A stretch of 64,000 nucleotides of DNA from NCBI GenBank assembly GCA_029891385.1, contig CM057227.1:59087567-59151566 (forward strand). The letters run 5' to 3'. Positions within the stretch are counted from its first letter, which is position 1. Every line of letters begins with the position of its first letter. The position numbers and the translations under genes were made by a program. Shown piece after piece: positions 35,832-47,885 of this stretch. The stretch is from Erythroxylum novogranatense (lineage: Eukaryota; Streptophyta; Magnoliopsida; Malpighiales; Erythroxylaceae). A model generated the notes under the pieces. It made no database searches. It had not been told where the DNA came from and saw nothing but the letters and a program-made list of their open reading frames with translations.

Positions 35832-36474
35832 TTTATTTCACGAAACCCTCGAGCCATTCGGTGTGCATTGCATTTGTCAATTGTCAAGTTGGTGCATACA
35901 TGATTTGCATTATTGTGAATTGGTTGAAAACTATGTTTTTCCTTGAATTCAATAAGAATTTTATATGATAAATGAATAATTTCAATGGTTTTGCTTATTA
36001 TTGATTATAAACCTGTTACCCACGAGCTTTTTAAGCTCACCCCCACATTCCATCCCATATTCAGGTAAAAAGAATGAGATCGAGAAATCAAGAGTCAAGG
36101 CATGATTTCGATTATGCATATTTTGTATTGGAAGTTAGATTTTGTAAAAATAAGATGTTAGACATATGTTGAGAATTATGAGATTTTGTATATTTTGTTG
36201 TATTTCGGATTTTTAATATTGATGATGTAATATGGCTTGGAATGCCATTAAAGTTTTGTAAACATTTATCTTATGAAGTAAACGAAATATGATTTGTGCA
36301 TGGATGATGTTAAGTGAAACTAGGTATGTTTGAAATTATCAACTTGAGATGATGAGTCTTGAGCTTGAACTATTGTTATATATATATAAGTGAGATAGTA
36401 TGGAAAAGAAAGATAGGTTGTTTGGTGAATGATGAGATGGTATTGAATATGAGGAGTCAAATGAATTGAAGGTG

Positions 36475-39400
36475 TGTAACATCCCATCACTGATGGAAAG
36501 GGTAAAATAGTAATTTGGAATGGGTTAAGAGTGTTTAACATTGTTTTGCTATGTTCATGCATGCATATATACACGTGAATAGTAAATTTTGCACATGTAA
36601 TGATTGTACATGCATTTATGGCATTTCCCGGTATATGTGTCTCTAATGTGCTTATTGTGAAAAATATGATTTTTGTATTTGAAAATTGAATTGGAGTGGG
36701 TCTTTGTGAGTTTTGAATTTTTTGGAGAATTTTAGAAATTTTTCTAGAAATTTCAGGGTACTTTTCCGGACTTAAAAAAATGCCAAGTGATAGACTGATT
36801 GGTTACTGGTAGTAAAAAGTACTGTCCAATGGCACTGAAAATTAGATACATGATTTTAGGATTTATTAATTTTGAGCCATTGAAATTTTGGAGAGAAATT
36901 GGACTAAAAATTGGAAGTGAATTGGAAGGAAATTAAGTGAGTAATTGAGAGGTTGACATATGGCAAGTGACATGTGCCACTTGCCTACCATGCCACCTTA
37001 TTTACTTAGGTTAAAAGAAACCAAGTCATTTATGATGCTTATGTTTAGAAAGGGTTAAAGGTGTTTTAGATGAAAGCTTCCCATCATTGCCGTAGGTTCT
37101 CTTTTTCCTCGCTACTTTTACAATTTTTGCTCATCTTTTCTACTCTTTTCCTCTTTGTTTGCTCTTCCTTGTTCATTAAAATTCAACCATACCCTCACCC
37201 CCCTCAAGGGATGATAATAATCGTATATGGTGTTGGGAGGAAGTGATTTTGTGGTCTTTGTGAAGAGTTGAAGATTTGGAAACTTAATTAGGTAAGATTT
37301 GTGTTTTATGTCTTATTTTGTTAATTAAATGCATTATTTGTGATGGTTGTGAACCTAATTGCATGAAAATTGTGTTGGTGTAGATGGGTATGAAATTTGC
37401 TTGTTTAATTGATGATTGATGAGGTAGGATGTGATGAATGTAAGTATAACATGTGTTGTATGAAATTTTGAGATGTTTTGAAGTGAAGTTTGTGATTAAA
37501 GATGAGTGTAAAAAAATGATGGATGGTGGAGTGTGTGTGTTGCAATTTTGTGGACTATTGTTCAAGGATAGGTTGTGAGTTAGTTATGGTGCATATATGG
37601 AGTGAATTGAGTGTTGGTTGGTTTAGAAATGGTATGGAAGATGTAGAATGTGAGTTAGGTTGTGAATCTGGAAAATTTGCTTTGTGTATGTTTCAATGTT
37701 TTGGTCATAACTTTTTATATGGTTAAGCAATTGAGATGAGATTTAGCTTAATTTAAACTTGAGAAGTTTGGCTAGAATTCTTATGAAGGAAGTATTGTCC
37801 AATTTTGTCTTGAAAGGTTCTTAATTTTGATTTGAAGGTGGTAGTGTATGTGTGGGATGAATAGTGCCATTTTTGTGACACTAACATAGAAAATTGTTAT
37901 CTGAAACTTTAGGAATTTTTCTAGGATGATTGAGACAGATTTTGCGAAATTGGTCTTAATTAAAGTTGTAGCTCTTCTTGATAGCTTTCTATCTCCATGA
38001 AATGTGCTATTTTTCGACATTGGAGTTGGTAGTTATAAGTGCTTGAACTTTGCTTATGGTTTAGGTGATGTTTAATAATATGAAAACAGGGCAGCAACAA
38101 TCATATAGGAAATTGACCCATTTAGAGGTTCATATTGCTTTTAAGTGCTTCATGAAAGTTGTAAAATGTGTTCTTATATTTCCATTTCTATCAAGCATGG
38201 GATTTTTGGCTAATGAAATAGGAAGTTATGAATTTTGTAAAGTTGTGTGATTGGTTAGGGTAGATTTATAGGGAAGAAACTTTGATTGAGATTTTGACCA
38301 TTTTAGAGGTTGAATTTGCTTCTAAGTTATTCATGAAAGTTGTAGAATGTGTTTTGATCTTTTCAGTGATCTAAAGCTTGGAATTTTTGGCCAATGGAAG
38401 AGGAAGTTATGAGTTTTAGAAGATGTGTTTTTGTTTAGGATGACATTTGCAGGACATATATTTTTAAAGTGCATTTTGACTCCTTTAGAGTTGAAATTTG
38501 TCTTTGAGTCCTACATGAAACTTGTAGGACTTTCTGTGATCTTTCTAATGATACCAAATTTGTTAAATTTGGACACTTGTGTGAAAATTTATGCATTGTG
38601 GTAGAAGAGAGGGAAATAGGTGCAAATGTTATTTTCTTTTCATTTTATTTTTGTTCTAATTTGACCCTTTTGTCATTCTTTTGTGTATAACTTTTTCATC
38701 CGACCTCTGATTGACTTGATTTTTGAGGCGTTAGATTTGTAAGTCATTTAATTGCATCTCCATGAGAATTTGTGAATTTTGGAGATTAAATTAAAAATGG
38801 TGGATTAGATCAAAGTTAGGGGACCGAGTAATTATTTTTCTGGTTTGTATTTTTAGGAATAATTGGACTTATAGAAATCCAAATAGAGTGATTTTGGTGT
38901 CTATGGATTTCTAAAATTTAGGAAAAAATTTTGTGATGAGAATTTTTGAAATAATGTCGGGAATGTCACGAACATGCATTGTACACGTTTTAATTTCTCC
39001 ATGTGCATTATTAAACATTTCTGATTGTACACTTGGTAATATTTGTGTATTTTAACTGTTATAGAGGCGCATTTGGAATGTCAACCCACAGACGTTGCCG
39101 AGACTTCCAGGCATTAGCTTCAGAAGCTATTAGTGAGTGATCTAGACGTTTCTCTTAATTATTGATTGCTTATAATTTTGTGGTGAATAATGGTGGGTTT
39201 GAGATTGATTGTGATTGTGGATTTCGGACAGAAGGTCCGATGTACTGGGGAGCTATGACATAGAAGTGCTACTTGTATGTGAATTTGAGAACTACTTGCT
39301 TGTGATGTGATAAATTGTGACACATATGATGATTGTGATGTATATACTGCTTAATTGTCACATATGCATTTCATACATGAACGCATACTCAGATAATGAC

Positions 39401-40192
39401 AGTTGTGACCGGAGCAGCCACCGAGAACTAAAAACTCAACGATTATATTTAGGCCTCGAGCCCCACAGTGATTTAGAGTCTCAGGCTCAACGATTAATGT
39501 GCCCATATTGGGACAGTTCAGGCGCTCGGTCACAACACTGTAATAAATTGAAAAAAGGGTCACATGAGCATTTCATATGCATTTGCTTACATATATTTGA
39601 TTGAGTGAAAGGCAAAATGCCTTATGCTTATGTGAAAATAAAATTTGTTAATGATGTGATCATGTGGTACTTCTGATATATGTGAAATTATGAAATAATT
39701 GTGATATGCCTGATTATTGCATGAATTGAGTGAACCATTGATGATGGTTACCTCACTGAGTTCGCAAACTCACCCAAAATTGTAATATATTTTTCAGGAC
39801 AGAGAGTAGACTCCTAACTCCAGAAGGACTTTTCCTGCCGTGTAGATTGTGTTGGCGAGAGAAGTCATAGCTCACAGGTTGGTCAGCTGAGACTTTTGGG
39901 ATGACCTAGATAGATTTGATGTATTTTTCCTCTTTCATGTAGCATTTGCACTAGGGTTTTGGAGTGTTGTATAGACAGTGAAAACTGACAGATGTGTAAA
40001 TTTTTGTTTTCTATGAAATGAAATGAGGAAAAATTTGGTTTCAAAAAGTTTGCGATTTTTATATTAATGTTTTATTTTAATGCCAAGTGGAGTGTTTGTA
40101 GTGTTTATTCGTAGCTCATCCTTATCGGAGGATATGTACTGAAATGACCTGTGGGCGTCTCGGTGTGTACCCTGCGGTAAGGGGGTACTACA
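36475..40192 (+). mobile_element. Solo LTR D (3.7 kb), TGTAACATCCC...GGTACTACA family
   Basis: Starts TGTAACATCCC, ends GGGGGTACTACA, and has perfect 5-bp target duplications AGGTG (36470-36474 and 40193-40197). No coding region, so it is a solo LTR. It is a different subfamily from A, E, F and G but shares internal modules with them (ATAACTTTTTC...GACCTC...GATTGAC near 38690). It also shares the GGACAGAAGGTCC motif at about 39227-39239 and a GAGTT/AACTC hairpin just before ACCC at 39758-39774. Confidence 0.93.
39402..39536 (+). other. Multi-branched inverted-repeat structure in LTR D
   Basis: Outer stem: GTTGTGACCGgAGC (39402-39415) pairs with GCTCGGTCACAAC (39524-39536), 13 bp with one bulge. 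Inner stems: GAGCC/GGCTC (39458-39462 with 39484-39488) and CCCA-TAT-TGGG (39502-39512). A direct repeat CTCAACGATTA occurs at 39435 and 39486. Confidence 0.6.
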
Positions 40193-40611
40193 AGGTGAGA
40201 GTTGGACGAATTCTAATTGGAAGTTGAATTGTTATGAATGATGTTGTATTAGAGGAAGTGAAGTTGGGAAAATTCTTAAGTTTTTCATGAGGGTAAAATA
40301 TGTATTCTAACTTCTAAGGAAAAAAAAACTTAATCGATCTAGGAGGAATTAAATAAATATGTCTTCATGAAAGATGTAGCTTGTCTTTTTATCTTTCTAA
40401 CGATATAAAGCATGTCATTTTTGGATATCGGAGTTGAGAGTTATAACTATTACAAGTTAGGATGTCGTAAAGGATGTGTATCCCGAATAATTAGAGCATA
40501 TGAAGTGATATCGCACTAGAAAGAGTTGAATTTGGGAAGATTATGAGGAAAGGGAATGATAGAACAGGTTTAGGATCCTTTGGAGGGGTCTTGGAGGGTG
40601 AAAAATTCGTG

Positions 40612-40735
40612 TCACCCGAAGGTTACACGGCCTGCCCGTGTAAAATCACACGGGCCATGTGTTTCTAGTGCAGGAACACATTCCACCCGAAGGTTCACGG
40701 CCAATCCGTGTAAAATCACACGGACTGTGTCCAAA
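40612..40735 (+). repeat. Palindromic two-copy repeat in LTR A
   Basis: Two units of about 52 bases. Each starts CACCCGAAGGTT and contains the inverted repeat CCGTGT-aaaatc-ACACGG. It is GC-rich against an AT-rich surrounding. Confidence 0.85.
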
Positions 40736-41288
40736 ATGACAGAATATGATTTTGGTGTCTTCACAAAAGTTGTAGATCTAGGAGTATAATTTCTAATGGT
40801 CTAATAACGAATTCAATCGGATACACGTAGTGAGAGTTATGGCATTTGCGCCAAAGGCTGTACAATTCGAGTAAGGACATAAATATGTTAGATTCGTTTG
40901 GCCATAACTTCTCTGTCTGACCTCCGAATGAAGTGATTCTTAAGGCAATTGATTCCTAAGACATGAATTTATCTCTCCATGAAAAGTGGGATCTTTTGGT
41001 GTTAATTTGAAAAATTTTTATGGAAAGAAAATGAGGGATCAGTTGGAAAAGCATGTTATAGAGCTCCGAATGAGGTGGTTCTTGTTTCTACATAAACTAG
41101 ATACTAAGAGATACTATTTTGAAGAATTCAATTGTAATTTTTGTGATTTCGTTGTGTGGGCTTGCTTTTTTTGCTTGAGATGTTTTGAGAATGAGGACTG
41201 TTCGTTGAAGGTTAAAGAATTTGGAAACCCGCTTATGTTTTTTACTTCATTTTGATAGTTGGGCTTCGAAAACGATGCCCAACAGTTG

Positions 41289-41419
41289 TGGTATCAGATC
41301 AAAAAAGAAAAGAAATTGATAATGGTTAAGGAGACTTCATTGGAGTACGCTCACGTCATATGGTTCCATTTAAGAGTTGGGTTCCAGAAATGGTGCCTAA
41401 TATTGTTTGGTATCAGAGC
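41289..41419 (+). promoter_or_regulatory. Duplicated primer-binding sites of element A
   Basis: First copy TGGTATCAGATC at 41289-41300, four bases after the LTR end. Second copy TGGTATCAGAGC at 41408-41419, an exact match to the common plant initiator-methionine tRNA primer site. Each is preceded by a GTTGGG...CCNAAY hairpin (41258-41283 and 41376-41401). Hairpin plus PBS therefore form a module repeated at about 118 bp. Confidence 0.8.
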
Positions 41420-41687
41420 CCAGAATTGAGATCTTACATGGGCATTTTTGGAAAGATGTATCAAGTTACATGCATGTTTGACAAGTTTTAGCATGCTACA
41501 GCTGCTGATCCCTAGTATGAGTCGCATGTGTATGCCACACGCATGGCATTTTTTAGAGTTAGGTTGATAGAAATAGTGAGAAGATAAGGAAAGTTTGTGG
41601 ATAAGTACTGCAATTGATTTAGATGTGACGATTTTCATGAATTGACTGAAAAGAAATAAAGACATAGCTGGAAATGATGAGATTTAA

Positions 41688-44600
41688 TGTTGGGACCTGA
41701 TCCGGGAACCAGATCCCAACCGAAAAACGAAGAACGAAGGAAAGGAAAGCGAATGGAAACGAAAATTTCGCATCGAAATTTCGAATCGGAAACAATCGAT
41801 ACTTAACAAATGGAGCCGACATTCGAGAACAATCAAGGACACAGAAACACATTCGCGTTGGAAACCTAGACTATCCAAACCCGGTATAATTTTTTTTTAT
41901 TCATTCCTTTTCTCTTTACTCAATCACATTCAAATCATAATCAATCCATACAATTTCCTTTTTGAAAATTTATCCTCATATAACACTCAATTCATACAAT
42001 TTGTCTTAATCACACAAATCTCATCTTTACCAAACTAACTTCTTAATTCTTATTCTTATCTTAACCCGATTTTTACCGAAAATCGGGCAGCATAACGGCT
42101 GTATTTTGATAGCCCAAAAATTCCTGTAAAGGCAAAATACACTTCTAATATCTCAACCCAACAACACAAATCAACATCGGACTCTCCTGTCCGGAATTCA
42201 AACACCAGCAAACAAACGCAAACTTAGTTCTAATCACTTCAATCAAATTTCCACATCAATTGACAATATATTTTCCTAAAATCATACACAATTTCATATA
42301 CAATTTCCAAAATTATTTACAATTACAGATTTTAAATCCGTACATCAACCTCTTCATTCTTTTACATCAACCCAATATACACAATTACATACAAACTTCA
42401 TAAATCATATACTTACATGGCAATTTAAGCCATATCCAATCTTAATACCAAAATCTCAATTTACACAAAAATCCAAATAGTACAAAATCGAATCGAATGT
42501 CTTGACACTCTTTCATCCGATCTCCTGCATGAAACCTGAAGACGGGGATGAAAGGGGGGGTGAGCTACTACTGACTCGATGGATAACACATTTATAAATT
42601 AACAAATAAGCGAAATCATTTTCATAAGCTTTTTGCCAAAAGGCTAATTTTTTCAAACTTTGAAACTTTTCAAACAATTTCCTCCGACTTTTCAATTTTC
42701 AAACTTTTCATATAAATCTCACCTTTTATTTCTCAATTTTGAACATGAATGCAGCACACAAAACAAATCAAAACACATAACATATCAAAATGGTGCAGTT
42801 CGGTCCGAAGCAGAGCGTCTTTACATTCCCTTAGCGGTCGTATGCGATCGTGAATGTAAACGTACTACACTTTTTCGCATTGCAGTCCAGTGTAGCCGTA
42901 AAGGGAGTCCGAATTCGGAGCTCCGTGCCACTAACGGGCAGCCGGGAGAAGGCTATAACAAATAAAGACAGTGCACTGACTCACAGAGGGACCTAACCAA
43001 ACCCACTTAACACATTTCATACGCGAAAATCAAATTGCCCGAAGGCACAATTTCGAAACTTGATTTTTTATGCGCAGATCATATTCAAACGGGATGTCAT
43101 TCCCAATGTCACATAAATGCATAAACAATCCAAATCACATAACGCATTCTCAAACATTCAAGAGTGCAACATTTATCGCAATTATTAAAACATGCAACAC
43201 CATGGATTTTCACAATTATTTCAACATTATTAAAACATTCAAAATCATTGGATGAACAATTATCAATTCATTCATAAATAGCAAATTTCCGAATTTTTCT
43301 CACTTTATCAAATTCATTTTAAAACAATAACTTTAATTATTCGGAAATCATAAATTCAAAAATTTATCATAATTTTTCAAACGATAATTTATCGAAAACC
43401 CAATTTTTGTTTTCTTAAATTTTCGAAAATTCACATATGGCTTATAAATCAAAAATATAAATATGATACCCACCTTATTTCCGTGCTAGGAACTTGATCC
43501 ACACTTCAATTTCTCCAAAGCTCCCTTCTTTTCTCCAATTAAAATTTCCCTAAGCCAATTCCACCCAAATTCAACATCATAAATCATATAAATCTCAAAA
43601 TTTACTTAGGAATTCATCAATTCATCATATTTCCAAGCTTTCTAAAGCATCAATTTACAAAACCCCAATTCACAAATTTGGCCTAACCCTAAATCACAAT
43701 TTTCCCAAAATTGAATCAATTTCAACATGAAATCTTCAAATTGATCATGAAATTAACAAATCCATATCATTTATAAGGTTTCTAAAGCATCTATTCCTAA
43801 AACCCCAAACTCAAAACTTAAGCATAATCCCTAACTTACATTAATCCAAACTTAATCATCATTTTAACATAAACACTTCAATTAATCATAGGAAAACTCA
43901 ATTCATATCCTTCCAAGCCAAATCAACCAACAAACTCATCAAAATTCAAAATCAAAACTTTCTCTCTTACCTTTTCTCCTCCATTTTCGTTATTTTTGCT
44001 CCAAGACAAGCTTTCATCTTCTTCCTCCCATTTCCTCTTGGAAACCACAAAAATCTCTAAGAAAAACTCATAAAAAATCAAACCTTGCTTCATCTTTCTT
44101 CTCCTTCCTTCCACCATAGCCGATTGCTTCATCCTCTTCTTTCTTCTCCAACGTTTCTTCTTCTCTTTTATTTCTAATTTTCGTGGCTCTCTACTAGTTT
44201 TGGAGTTAAAGAAACGACAGCCCTCTGATGTGTTCTGCAATGTCATTAAAATGGGGCACAAATGACCAAGTTGTCCTTCACTTATTTGCCTATTTCCAAA
44301 ATTGCCCCTGCAGGAACTTCAAAAACTGATACCTTGCGATCTGATTTCGGGTAAATAAACGAAATAATTTGGACAAACTTTCTTCTTGAAATTTGTTCCT
44401 TTAGATCATACGAATCCAACGCCACCAACTGCGCTCAATTCGGATCTAAAACGAAGAAGTTATAGCCAAAATACTATCGTACCTTCACAAAATCCGAGAC
44501 TGAACATTAACATAACTTCAGTCCAGAAATAGACAATCTTAGGGATGAAATTAAATATCGATCCATTCACATGATTTGTAGCCCCATATCTTAATTTTAT

Positions 44601-45911
44601 TTGGCCTCAAGAATCAACTCAATCAGAGTTGTACAGCTCCCGAATTTCGCAAAATACCGAACCATATTCAGAAAATTATCCAACTTATAACCTATAACCA
44701 AATCTCTCACTTAGGTTCAATCAATCTCTTTCCATTTAATCTCCTAAAAATCATAATTCTTCAAGGAAATGAAATTAATTGTCTTAGGAATCCAACGCTT
44801 TGAGAATCAAATCAATCGGATGTCGGACGAAGGAATTATAAGTAAAAGATTACAAAAGGGATCGAATTAAAAACAAAGTAACGGAACTTCAAAATCGAAC
44901 TTTTCAAAAATCATATCTCTCGATCCTGAACTCGAAATTTGACAAATTTGGTGTCAATAAAAAGATCAAAGGAAGCTCTACAACTTTCCTGAAATACTCA
45001 AAATCAAATTAGGTCTCAAAAGAGGTCGGAAACTCAATCAAAGGTTCTGTCCAAAACAGCTTTTCCTAAACGACTTCCAATTTGTAATCGCTCATAACTC
45101 CTAGTCCCGATATCGAAAAATTTCAAACTTTATATCAATGGAAAGATAAAAATATCATCTAAAAATTTCATGAAGAATACTTACTCCAATTCAGACTAAA
45201 TCTATACGACGAGTGGCCTCGAAGCATAGAACACACAAATCTATACTTAATAGCATTTTCAAACAAAGCATATCTTCGGAAAATCATATCTCTCAATCCC
45301 CACATCGAAAAATAGTAAACTTTATGGTCACAGAAAACTCTTAACATAATCTACAAGTTTCATGTAGATCATTTTTTAGAATTTTGCCTAAATCAAAAAG
45401 TCAACTTTTTCTTCAAAAAGTCAAACTCCAAGCGAACTTTGACTGATCATAACTCTCACTTCTGATATCAAAAAATATCAAACTTTATGGCTCTAGAAAG
45501 CTCTTGACATAAACTACAAGTTTTCAGAAGACAATTTTCTCAAATTTTGCCTCAAACAAAAGTTCAACTATCTGAAGTCAAACTTTCTATCTCCAAAAGT
45601 CAACTTTCTTAATTTTTCAAATTCTCTCACTTTCTTTCTTTATTTCTTGATTTTCCACTCCCATTTCAATTTACTCATTCTCTTTCCTCTCATAATCCAT
45701 ATAAATTCATTCAAATATCAAAGTCCTCAAAACTAAACAATTCTTTTCTCATAAATTTTCTTAATTTCAAAGAATTTTCTTAAATTCATAAATTGTCTCA
45801 CCAATTTCTTTCTCATTAATATTCATTTTAATATTTCTAATTTTTATCAACAGTTCGCATTAATATTCATTTTAATATTTATGTTTTTCATCAAAAGTTC
45901 GGGGTCCAACA
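41688..45911 (-). mobile_element. Solo LTR E (4.2 kb), TGTTGGACCCCGAACTTTTG family, inverted
   Basis: On the plus strand it reads TGTTGGGACC...GGGGTCCAACA, with perfect target duplications TTTAA (41683-41687 and 45912-45916). No coding region. In LTR orientation it carries the GA-rich block (about 44200-43960), the GCTAGTGGCAC/hairpin cluster (42940-42830) and the GAGT/GCTC hairpin (42577-42562). It lies in the leader/gag region of element A. Confidence 0.93.
42830..42924 (-). other. Conserved hairpin cluster in LTR E
   Basis: Hairpin 1 (42904-42924): GGAG, bulged C, TCCG, AATT, CGGA, CTCC in LTR sense. Hairpin 2a (42865-42895): CTACACT/AGTGTAG. Hairpin 2b (42830-42860): TTTACATTC/GAATGTAAA, with a different stem sequence from hairpin 2b of LTR G but in the same position. 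Confidence 0.7.
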
Positions 45912-45916
45912 TTTAA

Positions 45917-47885
45917 GCTGTACAAGCAAAGTGCAATTGAACAGTTGAGCTCGGAATTTATGATCTGGTATAAGATTGTGCTACTGAATTTGAGATTAGA
46001 ATTTCAAGATGGCTATGTGCCTATAACTCTAAATTGATTAAGAATGTATGTATGGAAAATGAAACAAAAGTGATATGTGTGGAAGTTCTCGAGGTTGTTT
46101 CGACAAGTTATTATGAGTACATATTTGATAAGGTTGTTTCGACAAGTTATTATGAGTACATATTTGATAATGTAGTTGCATTGGTGAACAATGTGATTGA
46201 GTACATATGAGATATAAATTGGTGACCTGCTTAAATTCCTTTTGTGTATAAGATGTAGTGATCTTGATGGTACATGCCAAAAGATAAGAGTAAACGAATG
46301 TGCCTTTTATTTCATTGAGCTTATTATAAAGGATAGTTTGATCATATAAAGTGTGACAGAAATTGAACTTATTAAAAGTTCATGAGTCATTGAAATTGAT
46401 CGTACTGAATTGTTAAGAATGGCTGAAACAACATTGATGATGATAGCAGTTGATTAATAAAGATTGTATGAATATTATGGATGATAGTAGCAAGAAATCT
46501 TCTTTCAAAGGAGAATTTCATTAAATTAGGTTAAGCAGATCAGATAGTTTATATTACGAATGGTAAATGGAAGAACAAATCAGAAATGAATATGCACTAA
46601 ATCAAAGGGAATATTAGAGTCATATCCCCAGTGAAGACTCAAGCATAAGAAGTAAAGTAGGCTACTAAGAGTGCATACATTACGGTCAATGTAGTGTATC
46701 CAACTATCTGAGTGAATTTTTGGAAGTTGAGGTAACAATATTGCTAATATGAGGAGAACCTAGATCCACATTATATCCCATGCGAGTATGCACAGGAGAT
46801 ATAAACTAGATTTTGATGAATGTGTTACCAACACAGAAAGATGAGTTTGCAAATCAATTGAATTGCGTGGAGAGATTAGTAAGGATGAGAAATGAAAGTA
46901 ACGAGACTTTTGAGGAATTAAAATACTGATAGCAATTATATTGTTTGGATTTAAAGATTTTATAGTATACAATGATGTTGTATAAGAGATTGGGATAAAA
47001 TCCAATGCAACGTGATAAAGTGATTTGATATGCTTGAAGAGAATTGAAACCTCATGGGTTGATTATTTGATACATGAATTGAAACTTGCTGCAATAGTGA
47101 TTGTTGGGAAGTTGGAGACATTATATATGCAGAAACATCTTGGATATTTATAAATATACAGATCATTAAAGTTCGAGGTAATTATTGAGATGAGAGATTT
47201 AAAGACGAGACTGAGATAATGGATAGAAGTACTGAAAGATTATGATGGTACAAATGTGTATTTCCCAGTAAAGTTAATGCTGTATCCGACACATTAAGTA
47301 GAGATCGGGATAGTAGTGAAGCATGAATTCAGATATGGAGGTTATCAGATCTAGTGCAAAAGAAGCATAGAATGTGAAGTTGAAGTTTGGGCAAAATCAA
47401 GGTACTAATTGCTATGGAGTTGAAGATCAATTTCACATGAAAGGATTAACAAAGCTAAATTGAGGATTCAAAAATTGTGAATCTTATTGAGGAATTGAAA
47501 GTGGATTTGAATTTTAAGTTTGAATTGGAAAATGATGCTTCATGATCGAAATGAGAGGTATGTATACCAATAAAGATGATTGAGCAAAGAAGTTACTAGA
47601 GAAAGCACAAATAGTAACTTAAGATATATGTCCTAGTAGGAATGCACCGAAACGACATTTAGTGGCAGAGCAAGTAGACTCAAGTGACTGAATGTTTGAA
47701 TTTGCCGATGGTCTTAACTGTCAAAAATATGCTTAAAGCTTAAATTTTGGAGTTTATAGGAAAATGAAATCAATGTACAGCTTTGATTGACCTTAAACAT
47801 AACAATCATTATCGTAGTGAGGTCATTAGAATATTGTACGGAGCATTATACAACAAATGAATGAATTTGGTGGACCAACAGCAAA
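45917..47885 (+). pseudogene. Element A pol relic (RT end and RNase H)
   Basis: Heavily decayed. The clearest part is 46890-47310. It has FEELK (RT end), KRLG, QRDKVI, RELKPHG and a WRHYLYG/IYTDHKSLK-like stretch across shifts. It ends KVNAVSDTLSRDR, matching the RNase H end KANVVADALSRK. 45917-46880 shows no sure domain and contains a 39-bp tandem duplication (46092-46169). After the interruption by LTR F the sequence resumes at 52239 with integrase. Confidence 0.65.
46092..46169. repeat. 39-bp tandem duplication in element A body
   Basis: Two identical adjacent units beginning AGGTTGTTTCGACAAGTTAT. Confidence 0.93.

Larger units (their letters stand above)
34192..41284 (+). repeat. 5' LTR of element A (about 3.37 kb after removing D)
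   Basis: TGTTGGACCCCAAC at the start and GATGCCCAACA at the end. The inserted LTR D and its duplicated AGGTG (36475-40197) split it. Contents: a GA-rich block (34820-35000), the hairpin cluster at 35777-35831, and the GAGCTT/AAGCTC hairpin at 36024-36038. The ATGGC/GCCAT hairpin is at about 36233-36248, before D. A palindromic two-copy repeat is at 40612-40735. Confidence 0.88.

Noticed and set aside
39317..39604. 95-codon open frame with Cys/His residues
   Set aside because: Overlaps the multi-branched inverted-repeat structure of LTR D, and the opposite strand is open as well. No family match.
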